Below, piece after piece: positions 15,501 through 22,502 of a stretch of DNA of 33,779 nucleotides. The stretch is from positions 1 to 33,779 of the forward strand of contig JAODBK010000044.1 of assembly GCA_025463925.1 (NCBI GenBank). Direction: 5' to 3'. Made by a program: the position numbers and the translations under genes. The notes beneath the pieces are model-generated. The model was not told the origin of the DNA. It was given only the letters and a program-made list of their open reading frames with translations, and did no database searches. Position 1 is the first letter of the stretch. Each line of letters starts with the position of its first letter. This DNA is from Acidimicrobiales bacterium (GTDB lineage: Bacteria > Actinomycetota > Acidimicrobiia > Acidimicrobiales > AC-14).

Positions 15501-16884
15501 CATCAACGCCGGGCAGATCAGCGTCAGCATCGACGCCGCGCAAGTGCTGACTGCGACCATCACGTTGCCGCCGCAGGTGCTCGTCGGCTTCACCGGCGCC
15601 ACCGGCGGTCTCAACAACCGGTACGCGGCCAGCCACCTGTACGTCTCGGGCACCGCCGGCCCGCCGCCCCCGCCGCCACCGGGCCCGGTGACGGACCCGA
15701 GCAAGGGCGGATGGCAGCTCAACGGCGCGGCGTCGATCGTCGGCACCCAGCTGCAGCTGACGCCGAACACCGCCGGCGCCGCCGGCTCGGGCTTCTGGCC
15801 GACCGCGCTGTCGTCGAACCAGCTCACCGTCGACTTCGATGCCACGATCGACACCGGCACCGGCGCCGACGGGATGACGCTCACCCTCGCCAACCCGGCC
15901 GCCAGCGCGACCGCGCTGGGTGCCGCGGGGAGCGGCCTCGGGTACGGCGGCATCAACGGCGTCGCGGTGGCGCTCGACACGTATCAGAGCCCGGGTGATC
16001 CGTCGGGCAACTTCGTCGGCATCGCCACGTCCGGGACGGCGAACTCGTTGACGTGGGCGGCGACGTCCACGGCGACGGTGCCGCCGCTGCGGAATGCCAC
16101 GCACCACGTCACCGTCATCGTCTCCAGCGCGCAGTTCAACGTGAAGATCGACGGCCTCACCGTGCTGACGTCGACGGTCACGCTCCCACCGCAGGTGCTG
16201 CTCGGGTTCACCGCCGGCACCGGCGGGCTCACCGACCGCCACGCGGTCGCCAACGTGGCCGTCACCGTCGGCGGCTCGACACCGCCGCCGCCCGCGGTGC
16301 CCGATCCCACCGCCGGTGGCTGGAAGCTGAACGGGTCGGCGTCGATCGTCTCCGGCCTCCTGCAACTGACTCCCGCGACCAACGGGCTCGCCGGCTCGGC
16401 CTTCTGGCCGAACGCCGTCTCGTCGAACGCGATGACCATCGACTTCGACGCCACCATCGACACCGGCAACGGGGCCGACGGCCTCACGCTCACGCTGGCC
16501 AACCCGACTGCTGGGGCCAGCGCGCTCGGGGCCGGCGGCAGCGGTGAGGGATTCGGTGGCATCAACGGGATCGCGATCTCGCTCGACACCTACCAGAGCG
16601 GCGCCGGCGACCCGTCGGGCAACTTCATCGGCGTCGCCACGTCCGGTGACGCGAGCCATCTGGTCTATGCGGCGACATCGGGCGCGATCGCTGCGCTCGA
16701 CAACGCGACCCACCACATCACGGTGACCCTCAACGGCGGCGTGCTGAACGTCAAGCTCGACGGCCTCACGGTGATCACCACCAACGTGAGGGTGACGCCG
16801 CAGGTGCTCATCGGGTTCACCGCCGGCACCGGCGGCCTGAACGACCGCCACGCGGTGAAGAACCTCGTCGTGACGTTGGGCTAA
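12553..16884 (+). CDS. Large secreted protein: beta-propeller, ASH-like repeats and three L-type lectin domains
   Basis: The 1443-residue protein starts at ATG 12553, with GGAGGGG 8 nt upstream. A signal peptide (basic GGMRRDG, hydrophobic core AIAVMAMIAGFTVA, probable cleavage after ASA near residue 33) sends it outside. Residues about 35-530 look like a PQQ/YVTN-type beta-propeller (for example GLDATTGAVIWQRHVG and VFVGTRDGTVLAFRS). Residues about 534-836 contain three immunoglobulin-like ASH/choice-of-anchor units (SVDFGNVQVGRTVSGGI, TVDFGTIATGTAKTLTF). Residues about 837-1443 hold three tandem legume-lectin-like domains separated by Pro-rich linkers, each with a GADGMTL-type loop and an ALDTYQSPGDPSGNF-type metal/sugar loop. 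No sorting signal or C-terminal membrane helix is present, so it is probably released or held by sugar binding. A carbohydrate-binding adhesin or matrix protein is the best guess. Confidence 0.88.
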   Translation: MGGMRRDGASARAAGAIAVMAMIAGFTVAASAADVSTVSVDVARTGWDQAQPNLAPATVGSSFGPLFTAQVDGQVYAQPLVSGNVVIAATENATMYGLDATTGAVIWQRHVGNAFPASAVPCGDLTPLIGFTSTPVIDANGWVYTVGKTYDGVDPHSARFAMYAFSVANGAAKPGWPVDGVFIGGVASNDPTSTLGAFNINQRAGLLLMNGVAYAALGSSCDVDPYRGWVAGVSTSAGTLSTLWTDEVGGGTNPTAGIWMSGGGIASDGSGQMLLSSGNGIAPPVGPGTSPPATLGNSIFRLAVQSNGTLKATDFFTPSNVDALNQNDLDLGSSGPSLLPDSFGTPSHPHLMVQGGKEGKVYLMDRDKLGGRAQGPGGTDAVLSATSFPTGMWGHTATWGGDGGWVYGSMSGGSLFAMARSVTAAGDPQLVKTGTSVDALGFGSGSPVVTSNGTTAGSALVWVVRSPDGSGVGADLRAYDAVPVNGTLQLRWKSPTFKATKFTVPATSNGRVFVGTRDGTVLAFRSTAPPPMAGNPVSFANTKTGQSRVANAVFTAGATVTVNSLAISGAPFSMGAATPAVPTTLAAGKTLTIPVTFSPANAGNFSGTLTANTSSGPFSLTLSGIGTTTALSVAPTSVDFGNVQVGRTVSGGITIYNGRAGALTISSVTPPAAPFGAASLPAAGTNVPGKSSLSASVSFAPTAAGTFNGSLVLNDNLGETITVPLKGNGVPPGHLTITPTTVDFGTIATGTAKTLTFDVGNTGAGPLVISKAKPPAGTFSTSNPLPEGLTMAPGSHRSQTVTFAPTTPGAASATYVITGDDGQGPITVNLVGSGSGGPSIVPDPTAGGWQLNGAASIVGTQLQLTPAVNNVTGTGFWPTSVASSTLTVGFDATIDTGSGADGMTLALIDPALTAKFIGSGSNGMGYSGATGVAIALDTFANAGDPNGNFIGIAQTGDNLGLHYLATATNVPGLQNATHHLTVTINAGQISVSIDAAQVLTATITLPPQVLVGFTGATGGLNNRYAASHLYVSGTAGPPPPPPPGPVTDPSKGGWQLNGAASIVGTQLQLTPNTAGAAGSGFWPTALSSNQLTVDFDATIDTGTGADGMTLTLANPAASATALGAAGSGLGYGGINGVAVALDTYQSPGDPSGNFVGIATSGTANSLTWAATSTATVPPLRNATHHVTVIVSSAQFNVKIDGLTVLTSTVTLPPQVLLGFTAGTGGLTDRHAVANVAVTVGGSTPPPPAVPDPTAGGWKLNGSASIVSGLLQLTPATNGLAGSAFWPNAVSSNAMTIDFDATIDTGNGADGLTLTLANPTAGASALGAGGSGEGFGGINGIAISLDTYQSGAGDPSGNFIGVATSGDASHLVYAATSGAIAALDNATHHITVTLNGGVLNVKLDGLTVITTNVRVTPQVLIGFTAGTGGLNDRHAVKNLVVTLG
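15061..16881 (+). repeat. Three tandem lectin-domain repeats of about 600 bp
   Basis: Units run about 15061-15655, 15694-16275 and 16303-16881. Each opens with DPxxGGWxLNGxASIV and ends with PQVLxGFTxxTGGLxxR. A 29-base block is identical at 15106-15134 and 15721-15749 (615 bp apart), so units 1 and 2 duplicated recently or are kept alike by gene conversion. Linkers are Pro-rich (seven prolines between 1 and 2, four between 2 and 3). Confidence 0.85.
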
Positions 16885-16895
16885 GCAAGGTCCCC

Positions 16896-17558
16896 ATGAG
16901 CGGGACGTTGGCGTTGGTCGGCGGCGGCGAATGGCGCGACGGGTGCCGGTTCGACGCCGATCTGTTGCAGGTGTCGGGCGGCGACGAGGTCGTCGTCCTG
17001 CCGACCGCGGCCGCGTACGAGCATCCCCAGCGGTCCGTGGACACCGCGACCGAGTGGTTCGCCGGCCTCGGCGGCCGGGTGCGCGGGCTCATGGTGCTGA
17101 GCCGGCCCGACGCCGAGGATCCGGCGAACGTCGAGGTGGTGCGCTCGGCCCGTTTCCTCTATCTGTCGGGTGGCTCGCCCATGCACCTGCGGTCGGTGCT
17201 CAAGGACTCGGCGTTGTGGGATGCCCTGCTGGCCGCCTGGCAGCACGGCGCCGTGGTCGCGGGGTCGTCGGCCGGTGCCCAGGTGCTGTGCGACCCGATG
17301 GTCGACCCGCGCGGCGGCGCCTTCACCCTCGGGCTCGGACTGGTCGAGCAGGTCGCGGTCATCCCGCACCACGACACGTGGTCGCCGGAGCGGGCCCGGC
17401 GCACGTTCTCGCTGGCGCCCAAGGGCCTGCCGGTCGCCGGCATCGACGAGCAGACGGCCCTGATCCGCGGTGCCGACGGCCGGTGGCGGGCCGACGGCAA
17501 GGGGAGCGTCATCGTGTGGGTCGACGGCCAGCCGGCCGCCCTCGACGCGCTGCCCTGA
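16896..17558 (+). CDS. Peptidase family S51-like protein (class I glutamine amidotransferase-like fold)
   Basis: The 220-residue cytoplasmic protein resembles the cyanophycinase/dipeptidase E family. The N-terminal LALVGGGEW strand, YLSGGSPMHL loop (about 89-98) and nucleophile elbow AGSSAGAQ (probable catalytic Ser125) are visible. A conserved HHDTW follows, as expected for a family His. Cyanophycinases cut beta-linked Asp-Arg dipeptides and PepE cuts Asp-X dipeptides; neither substrate can be chosen here, and no cyanophycin synthetase gene is present. The gene starts 11 bp after the lectin protein and may share its transcript. Its end is convergent with the cyclophilin pair, with a gap of only 6 bp. 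Confidence 0.8.
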   Translation: MSGTLALVGGGEWRDGCRFDADLLQVSGGDEVVVLPTAAAYEHPQRSVDTATEWFAGLGGRVRGLMVLSRPDAEDPANVEVVRSARFLYLSGGSPMHLRSVLKDSALWDALLAAWQHGAVVAGSSAGAQVLCDPMVDPRGGAFTLGLGLVEQVAVIPHHDTWSPERARRTFSLAPKGLPVAGIDEQTALIRGADGRWRADGKGSVIVWVDGQPAALDALP

Positions 17559-17564
17559 CGCCGC

Positions 17565-18125
17565 TCAGTCGGACCCGGTGACCGTCACCGTCTCGATGAC
17601 GACCTTCTCCTTCGGCGTGCCGGCGCCCGGTGAGCCGACGGCGTCGATGGCCTCCACGACGTCGAGGCCCTTCACCACCTTGCCGAACAGCGAGTACTGC
17701 GGTGGCAGTTGCACGCCGGACGGCCCGCTGATGACGAAGAACTGGCTGCCGTTGGTGTGCGGCCCGGCGTTGGCCATGGCCAGCGAGCCGACCTCGTACC
17801 GACCGGCCTTCGGCAGCTCGTCCTCGAACCGGTAGCCCGGGCCGCCGCGCCCGGTGCCATCGGGGTCGCCGCCTTGGAGCACGAAGCCGGGGATGACCCG
17901 GTGGAAGTGGATCCCGTCGAAGTAGTGGTAGCCGGCCAGGAAGACGAAGTTGTTGACCGTCTTGGGCGCCGCGACCGGATCGAGCGCGATCACCATCGTG
18001 CCCTTCGACGTCACCATCTCGGCGGTGTACTGCTTCGACGGGTCGATGCCCATCGGGGGCGGGCCGTCGAAGCGCTGCGTCTTCGGCGACGAGCCGTCGG
18101 CGGCGGGAAACTCGGGTGTCGGCAC
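17565..18125 (-). CDS. Cyclophilin-type peptidyl-prolyl isomerase, cytoplasmic
   Basis: The 186-residue protein catalyses cis-trans isomerisation of X-Pro bonds. The active-site block [15 protein letters not shown] (Arg, Phe and Gln conserved) and NGSQFFV are intact. The residue matching human CypA Trp121 is Gln in the segment [11 protein letters not shown], which usually goes with weak cyclosporin binding. No signal peptide or membrane helix is visible. GTG 18125 is preceded by AGGAG 5-6 nt upstream, and that site overlaps the stop codon (TAGGAG) of the cyclophilin gene in front, so the two are probably coupled. The pair looks like a tandem duplication. Confidence 0.93.
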   Translation of the reverse strand: MPTPEFPAADGSSPKTQRFDGPPPMGIDPSKQYTAEMVTSKGTMVIALDPVAAPKTVNNFVFLAGYHYFDGIHFHRVIPGFVLQGGDPDGTGRGGPGYRFEDELPKAGRYEVGSLAMANAGPHTNGSQFFVISGPSGVQLPPQYSLFGKVVKGLDVVEAIDAVGSPGAGTPKEKVVIETVTVTGSD

Positions 18126-18133
18126 GGGATCTC

Positions 18134-18940
18134 CTAGCTCTCTGCGATCGTGACCTTGACCATGTGGTGAAGGGTCTTCGGTGTTCCGCTGGTGTCGCCG
18201 TCGGCCTCGATCTTCTTGACGACGTCCATGCCCGCCGTCACCTGCCCGAACAACGAGTAGCTCGGCGGGAGGGCGACACCCTGGTCGCCGGTGATGATGA
18301 AGAACTGGCTGCCGTTGGTGTTCGCCCCGGAGTTGGCCATCGCCAGCGAGCCGACCTTGTAGTCGCCCGCCTTCGGGAGCTCGTCGGCGAACATGTACCC
18401 CGGTCCCCCGGAGCCGGTTCCCGCGGGGTCGCCGCCCTGCACGACGAAGCCGGGGATCACGCGATGGAACACGATGCCGTCGAAGTAGTGGTAGCGGGCC
18501 AGCACCACGAAGTTGTTGGCCGTCTTCGGCGCCTTCTTCGGGTCGAGGACGATGGTGATGGTGCCGGCGTCGGTCTCCATCGTTGCGGTGTAGGTCTTGC
18601 TCGGGTCGACGCACATGGGCGGCGGCTTGGCGAACTTCACCGTGCGAGCAGACGAGCCGTTCGCCTGCGGGCACGGCGTGTCGCCGGTAATCGTCGCGCT
18701 GGCGACGGTCGGCGGAGCCTGGCTCGCGGTCGTCGGCGTGACGGTGGTGGTCCCGGTGCTGGCGACCTTCTTCGACTTCTTCCCGCCGCTGGTGAACAGC
18801 GCGATGCCGGCAATGACCACGACGACGAGTCCGATCGCGATCACCTGGCCGCGGCGGGTCTGGCGCCGGCGCGCCGCCACCATTGCTTCACGCCGGGCCA
18901 GCTGTCCCTCGCGTTGGCGCTGTCGCTTGTCACTGGGCAC
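18134..18940 (-). CDS. Membrane-anchored cyclophilin-type peptidyl-prolyl isomerase
   Basis: The 268-residue protein has a highly basic N-terminus (about 1-32), one transmembrane helix ([18 protein letters not shown], about 33-50), a Thr/Ser-rich linker (about 58-85) and a cyclophilin domain with [15 protein letters not shown] and NGSQFFII. The orientation suggests a domain outside the membrane that helps fold exported proteins. Two cysteines (TPCPQ and PPMCVD) lie just before the domain and might pair. The CypA Trp121 position is Ala. GTG 18940 was chosen because it keeps the basic segment and has a weak GAGAAG site upstream. It is first in a two-gene operon and divergent from lysC. Confidence 0.9.
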   Translation of the reverse strand: MPSDKRQRQREGQLARREAMVAARRRQTRRGQVIAIGLVVVVIAGIALFTSGGKKSKKVASTGTTTVTPTTASQAPPTVASATITGDTPCPQANGSSARTVKFAKPPPMCVDPSKTYTATMETDAGTITIVLDPKKAPKTANNFVVLARYHYFDGIVFHRVIPGFVVQGGDPAGTGSGGPGYMFADELPKAGDYKVGSLAMANSGANTNGSQFFIITGDQGVALPPSYSLFGQVTAGMDVVKKIEADGDTSGTPKTLHHMVKVTIAES

Positions 18941-19011
18941 TGGTTCTTCTCGCTCACTCTTGACGGTCGGTCGCGCCTGCCCGGGCGTCGCGGCGATGGG
19001 CCAGGGCCAAA

Positions 19012-19029
19012 CCGGCGGGTGGCCGCCGG
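19012..19029. repeat. Inverted repeat in the cyclophilin/lysC divergent region
   Basis: CCGGCGG-GTGG-CCGCCGG forms a perfect 7-bp stem within the 123-bp gap between the two divergent genes. It could be a protein-binding site or a chance event in GC-rich DNA. Confidence 0.25.
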
Positions 19030-19047
19030 TGGGCCGCCGGAGCACGT

Positions 19048-19053
19048 TACCGT
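19048..19053 (+). promoter_or_regulatory. Candidate -10 box of lysC
   Basis: TACCGT matches TANNNT and lies 10 nt before the lysC ATG, which would leave a leader of only 3-4 nt. No Shine-Dalgarno sequence is evident before the ATG. Confidence 0.35.
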
Positions 19054-19063
19054 CGGTGGCGAC

Positions 19064-20287
19064 ATGAGTCTCATCGTCCAGAAGTTCGGCGGCACGTCGG
19101 TCGCCGACACCGACCGGATCCGTGCCGTCGCCGAGCACGTGGTCCGGACGCGGCGCCAGGGCAACGAGGTCGTGGTGGTGGTCAGCGCCATGGGGAAGTC
19201 CACCGACGACCTCCTGCGGCTGGCCAACGACCTCCACGAGGAACCCCCGCCGCGCGAGCTCGACATGCTGCTCACCGCGGGGGAACGCATCTCGATGTCG
19301 CTGCTGTGCATCGCGATCAGCCGGCTCGGCGAGCCGTCGGCCAGCTTCACGGGGAGCCAGGCCGGCATCCTGACGGACACCAGCCACGGGAAGGCCCGCA
19401 TCCTGGAGGTCCGGGCCGACCGGCTCCGGGAGTCGCTGGCCGGCGGTCAGATCGTGGTGGTCGCCGGGTTCCAGGGGGTGTCGACGACCCGCGACATCAC
19501 GACGCTCGGCCGGGGCGGCAGCGACACCACGGCGGTCGCGCTTGCCGCCGCGCTCAAGGCCGACGTGTGCGAGATCTACACCGACGTCGCCGGCGTCTAC
19601 ACCGCCGACCCGCGGGTCGTCCCGGCGGCGCGCAAGCTGCACGCCGTCTCCTACGAGGAGATGCTCGAGATGGCGGCCACCGGGGGGCGCGTCCTCGCGC
19701 TCCGGTCCGTCGAGTTCGCGCGGAACCACGGGGTCGCGTTGCATGTGCGCTCGAGCTTCACGTGGGAGCCGGGCACCTGGGTCACCGAGGAGGAAGCGAC
19801 CATGGAGCAGGCCATCATCTCGGCCGTCACCCACGACACGTCGGAAGCCAAGGTGACGATCACTCGCGTGCCGGACAAGCCCGGCATCGCGGCCCGACTC
19901 TTCCGCGCGCTCGCCGACGCCAACGTGAACGTCGACATGATCGTGCAGAACGTGTCGACGGGCGGCACCACCGACATCTCCTTCACCGTGCCGAAGTCGG
20001 ACCTGCCCGCGAGCCAGGGCGTCACCGAGGCGCTGGCCCACGAGATCGGCGCCGAGGCGGTCACCCACGACGACGGCATCGCGCGGCTCAGTCTCGTGGG
20101 TGCCGGCATGAAGAGCCATCCCGGGGTGGCGGCGCGCATGTTCGAGGTGCTCGCCGACGAGGGCCTCAACATCGAGATGATCTCGACCAGCTCGATCCGG
20201 ATCTCGTGCGTCGTGCGGGCCGACCAGGTGGAGCGCGGGGTCCAGGCGCTGCACGCGACGTTCGACCTCGACGCCGCACCCGTTTGA
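19064..20287 (+). CDS. lysC: Aspartate kinase
   Basis: This 407-residue enzyme phosphorylates aspartate, the first step to lysine, methionine, threonine and diaminopimelate. The N-terminal kinase domain starts with [12 protein letters not shown], includes the [20 protein letters not shown] loop, and has [15 protein letters not shown]. Two ACT domains follow (about 262-335 and 342-405, beginning [17 protein letters not shown] and [19 protein letters not shown]), which usually bind lysine or threonine for feedback control. Length and layout match actinobacterial LysC. ATG 19064 places the kinase motif at residue 4. An internal start could give a separate beta subunit. The DUF4012 gene begins within the lysC stop (TTGA). 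Confidence 0.97.
   Translation: MSLIVQKFGGTSVADTDRIRAVAEHVVRTRRQGNEVVVVVSAMGKSTDDLLRLANDLHEEPPPRELDMLLTAGERISMSLLCIAISRLGEPSASFTGSQAGILTDTSHGKARILEVRADRLRESLAGGQIVVVAGFQGVSTTRDITTLGRGGSDTTAVALAAALKADVCEIYTDVAGVYTADPRVVPAARKLHAVSYEEMLEMAATGGRVLALRSVEFARNHGVALHVRSSFTWEPGTWVTEEEATMEQAIISAVTHDTSEAKVTITRVPDKPGIAARLFRALADANVNVDMIVQNVSTGGTTDISFTVPKSDLPASQGVTEALAHEIGAEAVTHDDGIARLSLVGAGMKSHPGVAARMFEVLADEGLNIEMISTSSIRISCVVRADQVERGVQALHATFDLDAAPV
19787..19794 (+). promoter_or_regulatory. Internal ribosome-binding site in lysC
   Basis: GAGGAGGA is one of the strongest Shine-Dalgarno matches in the window and sits 7 nt before an in-frame ATG (19802). It encodes acidic linker residues between the kinase and ACT domains, so coding pressure alone could explain it, but its position is right for beta-subunit translation. 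Confidence 0.5.
19802..20287 (+). other. Probable internal translation product: aspartate kinase beta subunit
   Basis: The in-frame ATG at lysC codon 247 would give a 161-residue protein beginning MEQAIISAV and containing both ACT domains. Corynebacterium and Bacillus make alpha2-beta2 aspartokinases from overlapping genes with an internal start at the equivalent place (about codon 250). Production here is inferred from the site and its ribosome-binding sequence. Confidence 0.5.
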
Positions 20288-22005
20288 CCAAGCGTCGGGT
20301 CCGGCTGGCCGTCGGGCTGGTGATCGCGGCCTGGGTGATCGCGGCGGGCGTCGTGATCCTGCTCGTGCGATCGCAGGCCCTCGCCGGCCGAGACGCCGCC
20401 GACAAGGCGCGCACCGAAGCCTCGCCGGAGGACCTGGTCGCCGCCCGGCCGCTGGGCGACCTCCGCCGAGCCGGGGCGCGGATGCGGTCGGCCCACCGAA
20501 CCCTGCGCAACCCGATCATCTCGCCGCTGCGCGTCCTGCCGGTGATCGGCCGGCAGCTCCGGGCGGCCGACGCGTTGACCACGGCCGGCGCTCAGGTGGC
20601 CGGCGTCGGCGCCGATGCCGTCGCGCAGGCGCAGGGCGCGCTGCTGCTCCCGCACAAGACCGGCGCCGAGCGGGTCGTCATCCTGCGGCGCCTGGCCACC
20701 ATTGCCGAGGATGCCAAGCGGCGGCTCACCGGTGTCGACTACGGGCGGGGCGACGCGCTCGTCGGCCCGGTGCGCAGCGCTCGCGTGTCGCTCATCGACC
20801 AGCTGGCCAAGGTGCGCGACGGCCTGGGAAAGGGCATCGCCGGCGCGCGCGCCGCCGCCGACCTGCTCGACGGCCCGCGCCACTACCTCGTGCTGGCGGC
20901 GAACAACGCCGAGATGCGCGTCGGCACCGGGATGTTCCTGTCGGTGGGGTTGCTCGAGACGCAGACCGGCAAGCTGCACCTCGACAGCTTCCGGCCGGCG
21001 GCCGATCTCGACCTCGGCCCGTTCACCAAGCCGCCCCCGGCCGACCCCGATCTGCTGGCCCGTTGGGGCTTCCTGCACATCGACCGCAACTGGCGCAACC
21101 TCGCCATGTCACCGCGATTCGACGCCGTGGCACCGCTGGCCGCAGGGATGTGGGTGGCCGCCGGGAACGCGCCGGTCGACGGCGTGATCGCGCTCGATCC
21201 GCTCGCGCTGCGCGCCGTGCTCAAGGCCACCGGTCCGATCCAGGCCGGCACGCGCACCGTCGACGCCGACCACGTCGTCGACTACCTGCTCCACGACCAG
21301 TACGTCGACTTCGCCGCCAAGCCCGACGACCCGTCGCGCAACGAGCAGCTGGGCCGGGTCGCGCAAGCGGCGCTCCAGGCGTTGCAGGACCGTGAGTGGA
21401 GCGTCAGCTCGCTGGCGAAGGAGATCGCGGGCGCGGTGCGCGGCCGGCACGTGCTCGCGTGGTCGACGCTGCCGGCCGAGAACGACGCGTGGCGGAACGC
21501 TGGCGTGGACGGGTCGATGCGGCCGGCGTCGCTGCTCGTCGCGGTCGCCAACCGCGGCGCCAACAAGCTCGACCGGTTCCTCGACGTGTCGGTCGACATG
21601 ACGGTGAAGAAGGCGGGCGACCGGCGCGATGTGGTCCTGACGGTGCATCTCGCCAACCGGACGCCCGCCCAGGGCGAGCCGCGTTACGTGGTCGGCCCCG
21701 ACCCGGGCGGCGGCGCCCCCGAGGGTGTCTACCGCGGCATCCTGTCGATCAGCCTGCCGACGCCGGTGCACGGCGGCCGGTTCGACGCCGTGCCCTCGCT
21801 GGTCGCGTTCGGGCCCGACGGTCCGTCCAATGTCGTGGCCGTCGCCTTCGACCTGACGCGCGGCGCCGCTCGGGACTTCGTGATGCGGTTCTCGGTGCCC
21901 AAGGGCCCGATGCGGATCGAACCCTCGGCCCGCGAGCCGGCCGTCCGCTGGCGCGTCGGCGCCAGCCAGCGAGACGACGCCGCCGGGTTCACCCTGGCGC
22001 TCTGA
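20284..22005 (+). CDS. DUF4012 membrane-anchored protein
   Basis: The 573-residue protein has a short basic N-terminus, one transmembrane helix (about residues 9-26) and a large, probably extracytoplasmic domain. The DUF4012 hallmark is present as [24 protein letters not shown] (about 199-222). Function is unknown; members are common in actinobacteria near glycan or cell-envelope genes. I chose TTG 20284 because it overlaps the lysC stop (TTGA) and keeps TKRRVR before the membrane helix. GTG 20320 is an in-frame alternative but would remove the positive charges. Helical segments from about 35 to 190 precede the conserved core. Coupling to lysC is implied by the overlap. Confidence 0.82.
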   Translation: MTKRRVRLAVGLVIAAWVIAAGVVILLVRSQALAGRDAADKARTEASPEDLVAARPLGDLRRAGARMRSAHRTLRNPIISPLRVLPVIGRQLRAADALTTAGAQVAGVGADAVAQAQGALLLPHKTGAERVVILRRLATIAEDAKRRLTGVDYGRGDALVGPVRSARVSLIDQLAKVRDGLGKGIAGARAAADLLDGPRHYLVLAANNAEMRVGTGMFLSVGLLETQTGKLHLDSFRPAADLDLGPFTKPPPADPDLLARWGFLHIDRNWRNLAMSPRFDAVAPLAAGMWVAAGNAPVDGVIALDPLALRAVLKATGPIQAGTRTVDADHVVDYLLHDQYVDFAAKPDDPSRNEQLGRVAQAALQALQDREWSVSSLAKEIAGAVRGRHVLAWSTLPAENDAWRNAGVDGSMRPASLLVAVANRGANKLDRFLDVSVDMTVKKAGDRRDVVLTVHLANRTPAQGEPRYVVGPDPGGGAPEGVYRGILSISLPTPVHGGRFDAVPSLVAFGPDGPSNVVAVAFDLTRGAARDFVMRFSVPKGPMRIEPSAREPAVRWRVGASQRDDAAGFTLAL

Positions 22006-22082
22006 GCGCGACCATTCCACCGCGAAGCGGGGCAAACCGTCCACGTTTCGTGAGTATTTGCGCTGCGTGAACAGGAATCGCG

Positions 22083-22108
22083 CCAGGTGTGAAGAAACCA
22101 ACACCTGG
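22083..22108. promoter_or_regulatory. Inverted repeat at the LPFTG-gene promoter (candidate operator)
   Basis: Perfect 8-base arms CCAGGTGT and ACACCTGG are separated by 10 nt. With the -10 box at 22118-22123, the -35 region would fall within the repeat. This suits a dimeric regulator, or less likely an RNA hairpin, because it lies upstream of the expected transcript start. Confidence 0.45.
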
Positions 22109-22117
22109 GTAACCCGG

Positions 22118-22123
22118 TAGTCT
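22118..22123 (+). promoter_or_regulatory. Candidate -10 box of the LPFTG-protein gene
   Basis: TAGTCT matches TANNNT. Transcription would begin near 22130 and give a leader of about 24 nt carrying AAGGGG (22141-22146), 7 nt before the ATG. This is a conventional leader, unlike the leaderless genes nearby. Confidence 0.45.
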
Positions 22124-22153
22124 GCCGGCAAACTTCGCAAAAGGGGCGGAATC

Positions 22154-22474
22154 ATGATGAAGGTCACGCGAGTGCTGGCCGCGGGTGCGCTTGCCGCCAG
22201 TGCGGCGCTTCCTCTGGCGGCTGGGGTCGCTCATGCTGGGGACTGCGAGTACACCACCTGCGGCAAGACACCGACAGAGGTGCTGCCGCAGGACGTCAGC
22301 CGCAGTGTCCCCGCCGTGGCCCCGGCGGCCGCGACGGCGGCGGTCCAGGCGCAGCAGTCCAGCAGCGGCTCGCTTCCGTTCACCGGAACCGATGTCATCG
22401 AGCTCTCGTTGATCGGCGTCGGCGCGGTCGCCGCCGGCACCGTGCTCGTCCGCCGCACTCGTCGCGCCACCTGA
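22154..22474 (+). CDS. Small sortase-anchored surface protein (LPFTG)
   Basis: The 106-residue protein has a signal peptide (MMKVTRVLAAGALAASAAL to about AHA, residue 28), a short mature region with two cysteines (GDCEYTTCGK), an Ala/Val/Gln-rich stretch, and a complete sorting signal: LPFTG (about 74-78), a hydrophobic helix and the basic tail RRTRRAT. A sortase would link it to the cell wall; no sortase gene is in the window. The mature part is only about 45 residues, too small for a recognisable fold. ATG 22154 follows AAGGGG by 7 nt; ATG 22157 is equivalent. The sugar transferase gene begins 28 bp downstream. Confidence 0.85.
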   Translation: MMKVTRVLAAGALAASAALPLAAGVAHAGDCEYTTCGKTPTEVLPQDVSRSVPAVAPAAATAAVQAQQSSSGSLPFTGTDVIELSLIGVGAVAAGTVLVRRTRRAT

Positions 22475-22502
22475 CGACCCTGGTTCCGGTCCGGACGGCC
22501 TG

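Noticed and set aside
15658-15690. CCG-rich tract as a possible transcription or recombination element
   Set aside because: It simply encodes the seven-proline linker between lectin domains 1 and 2.
14407-16851. A minus-strand 814-codon frame opposite the lectin domains
   Set aside because: It mirrors the repeats of the sense gene and lacks any motif, whereas the sense frame has a signal peptide, a ribosome-binding site and conserved domains.
18134-20254. A long minus-strand frame across lysC continuous with the membrane cyclophilin (706 codons)
   Set aside because: The part beyond 18940 is antisense to lysC, which has complete kinase and ACT motifs; its His/Asp/Arg-rich translation is typical of a shadow frame in GC-rich DNA.
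22106-22117. CTGGGTAACCCG before the LPFTG gene as a third copy of the ccr/hbd operator
   Set aside because: It shares only a GGGTAA half-site, and its symmetry is centred differently from TTACCC-N2-GGGTAA.
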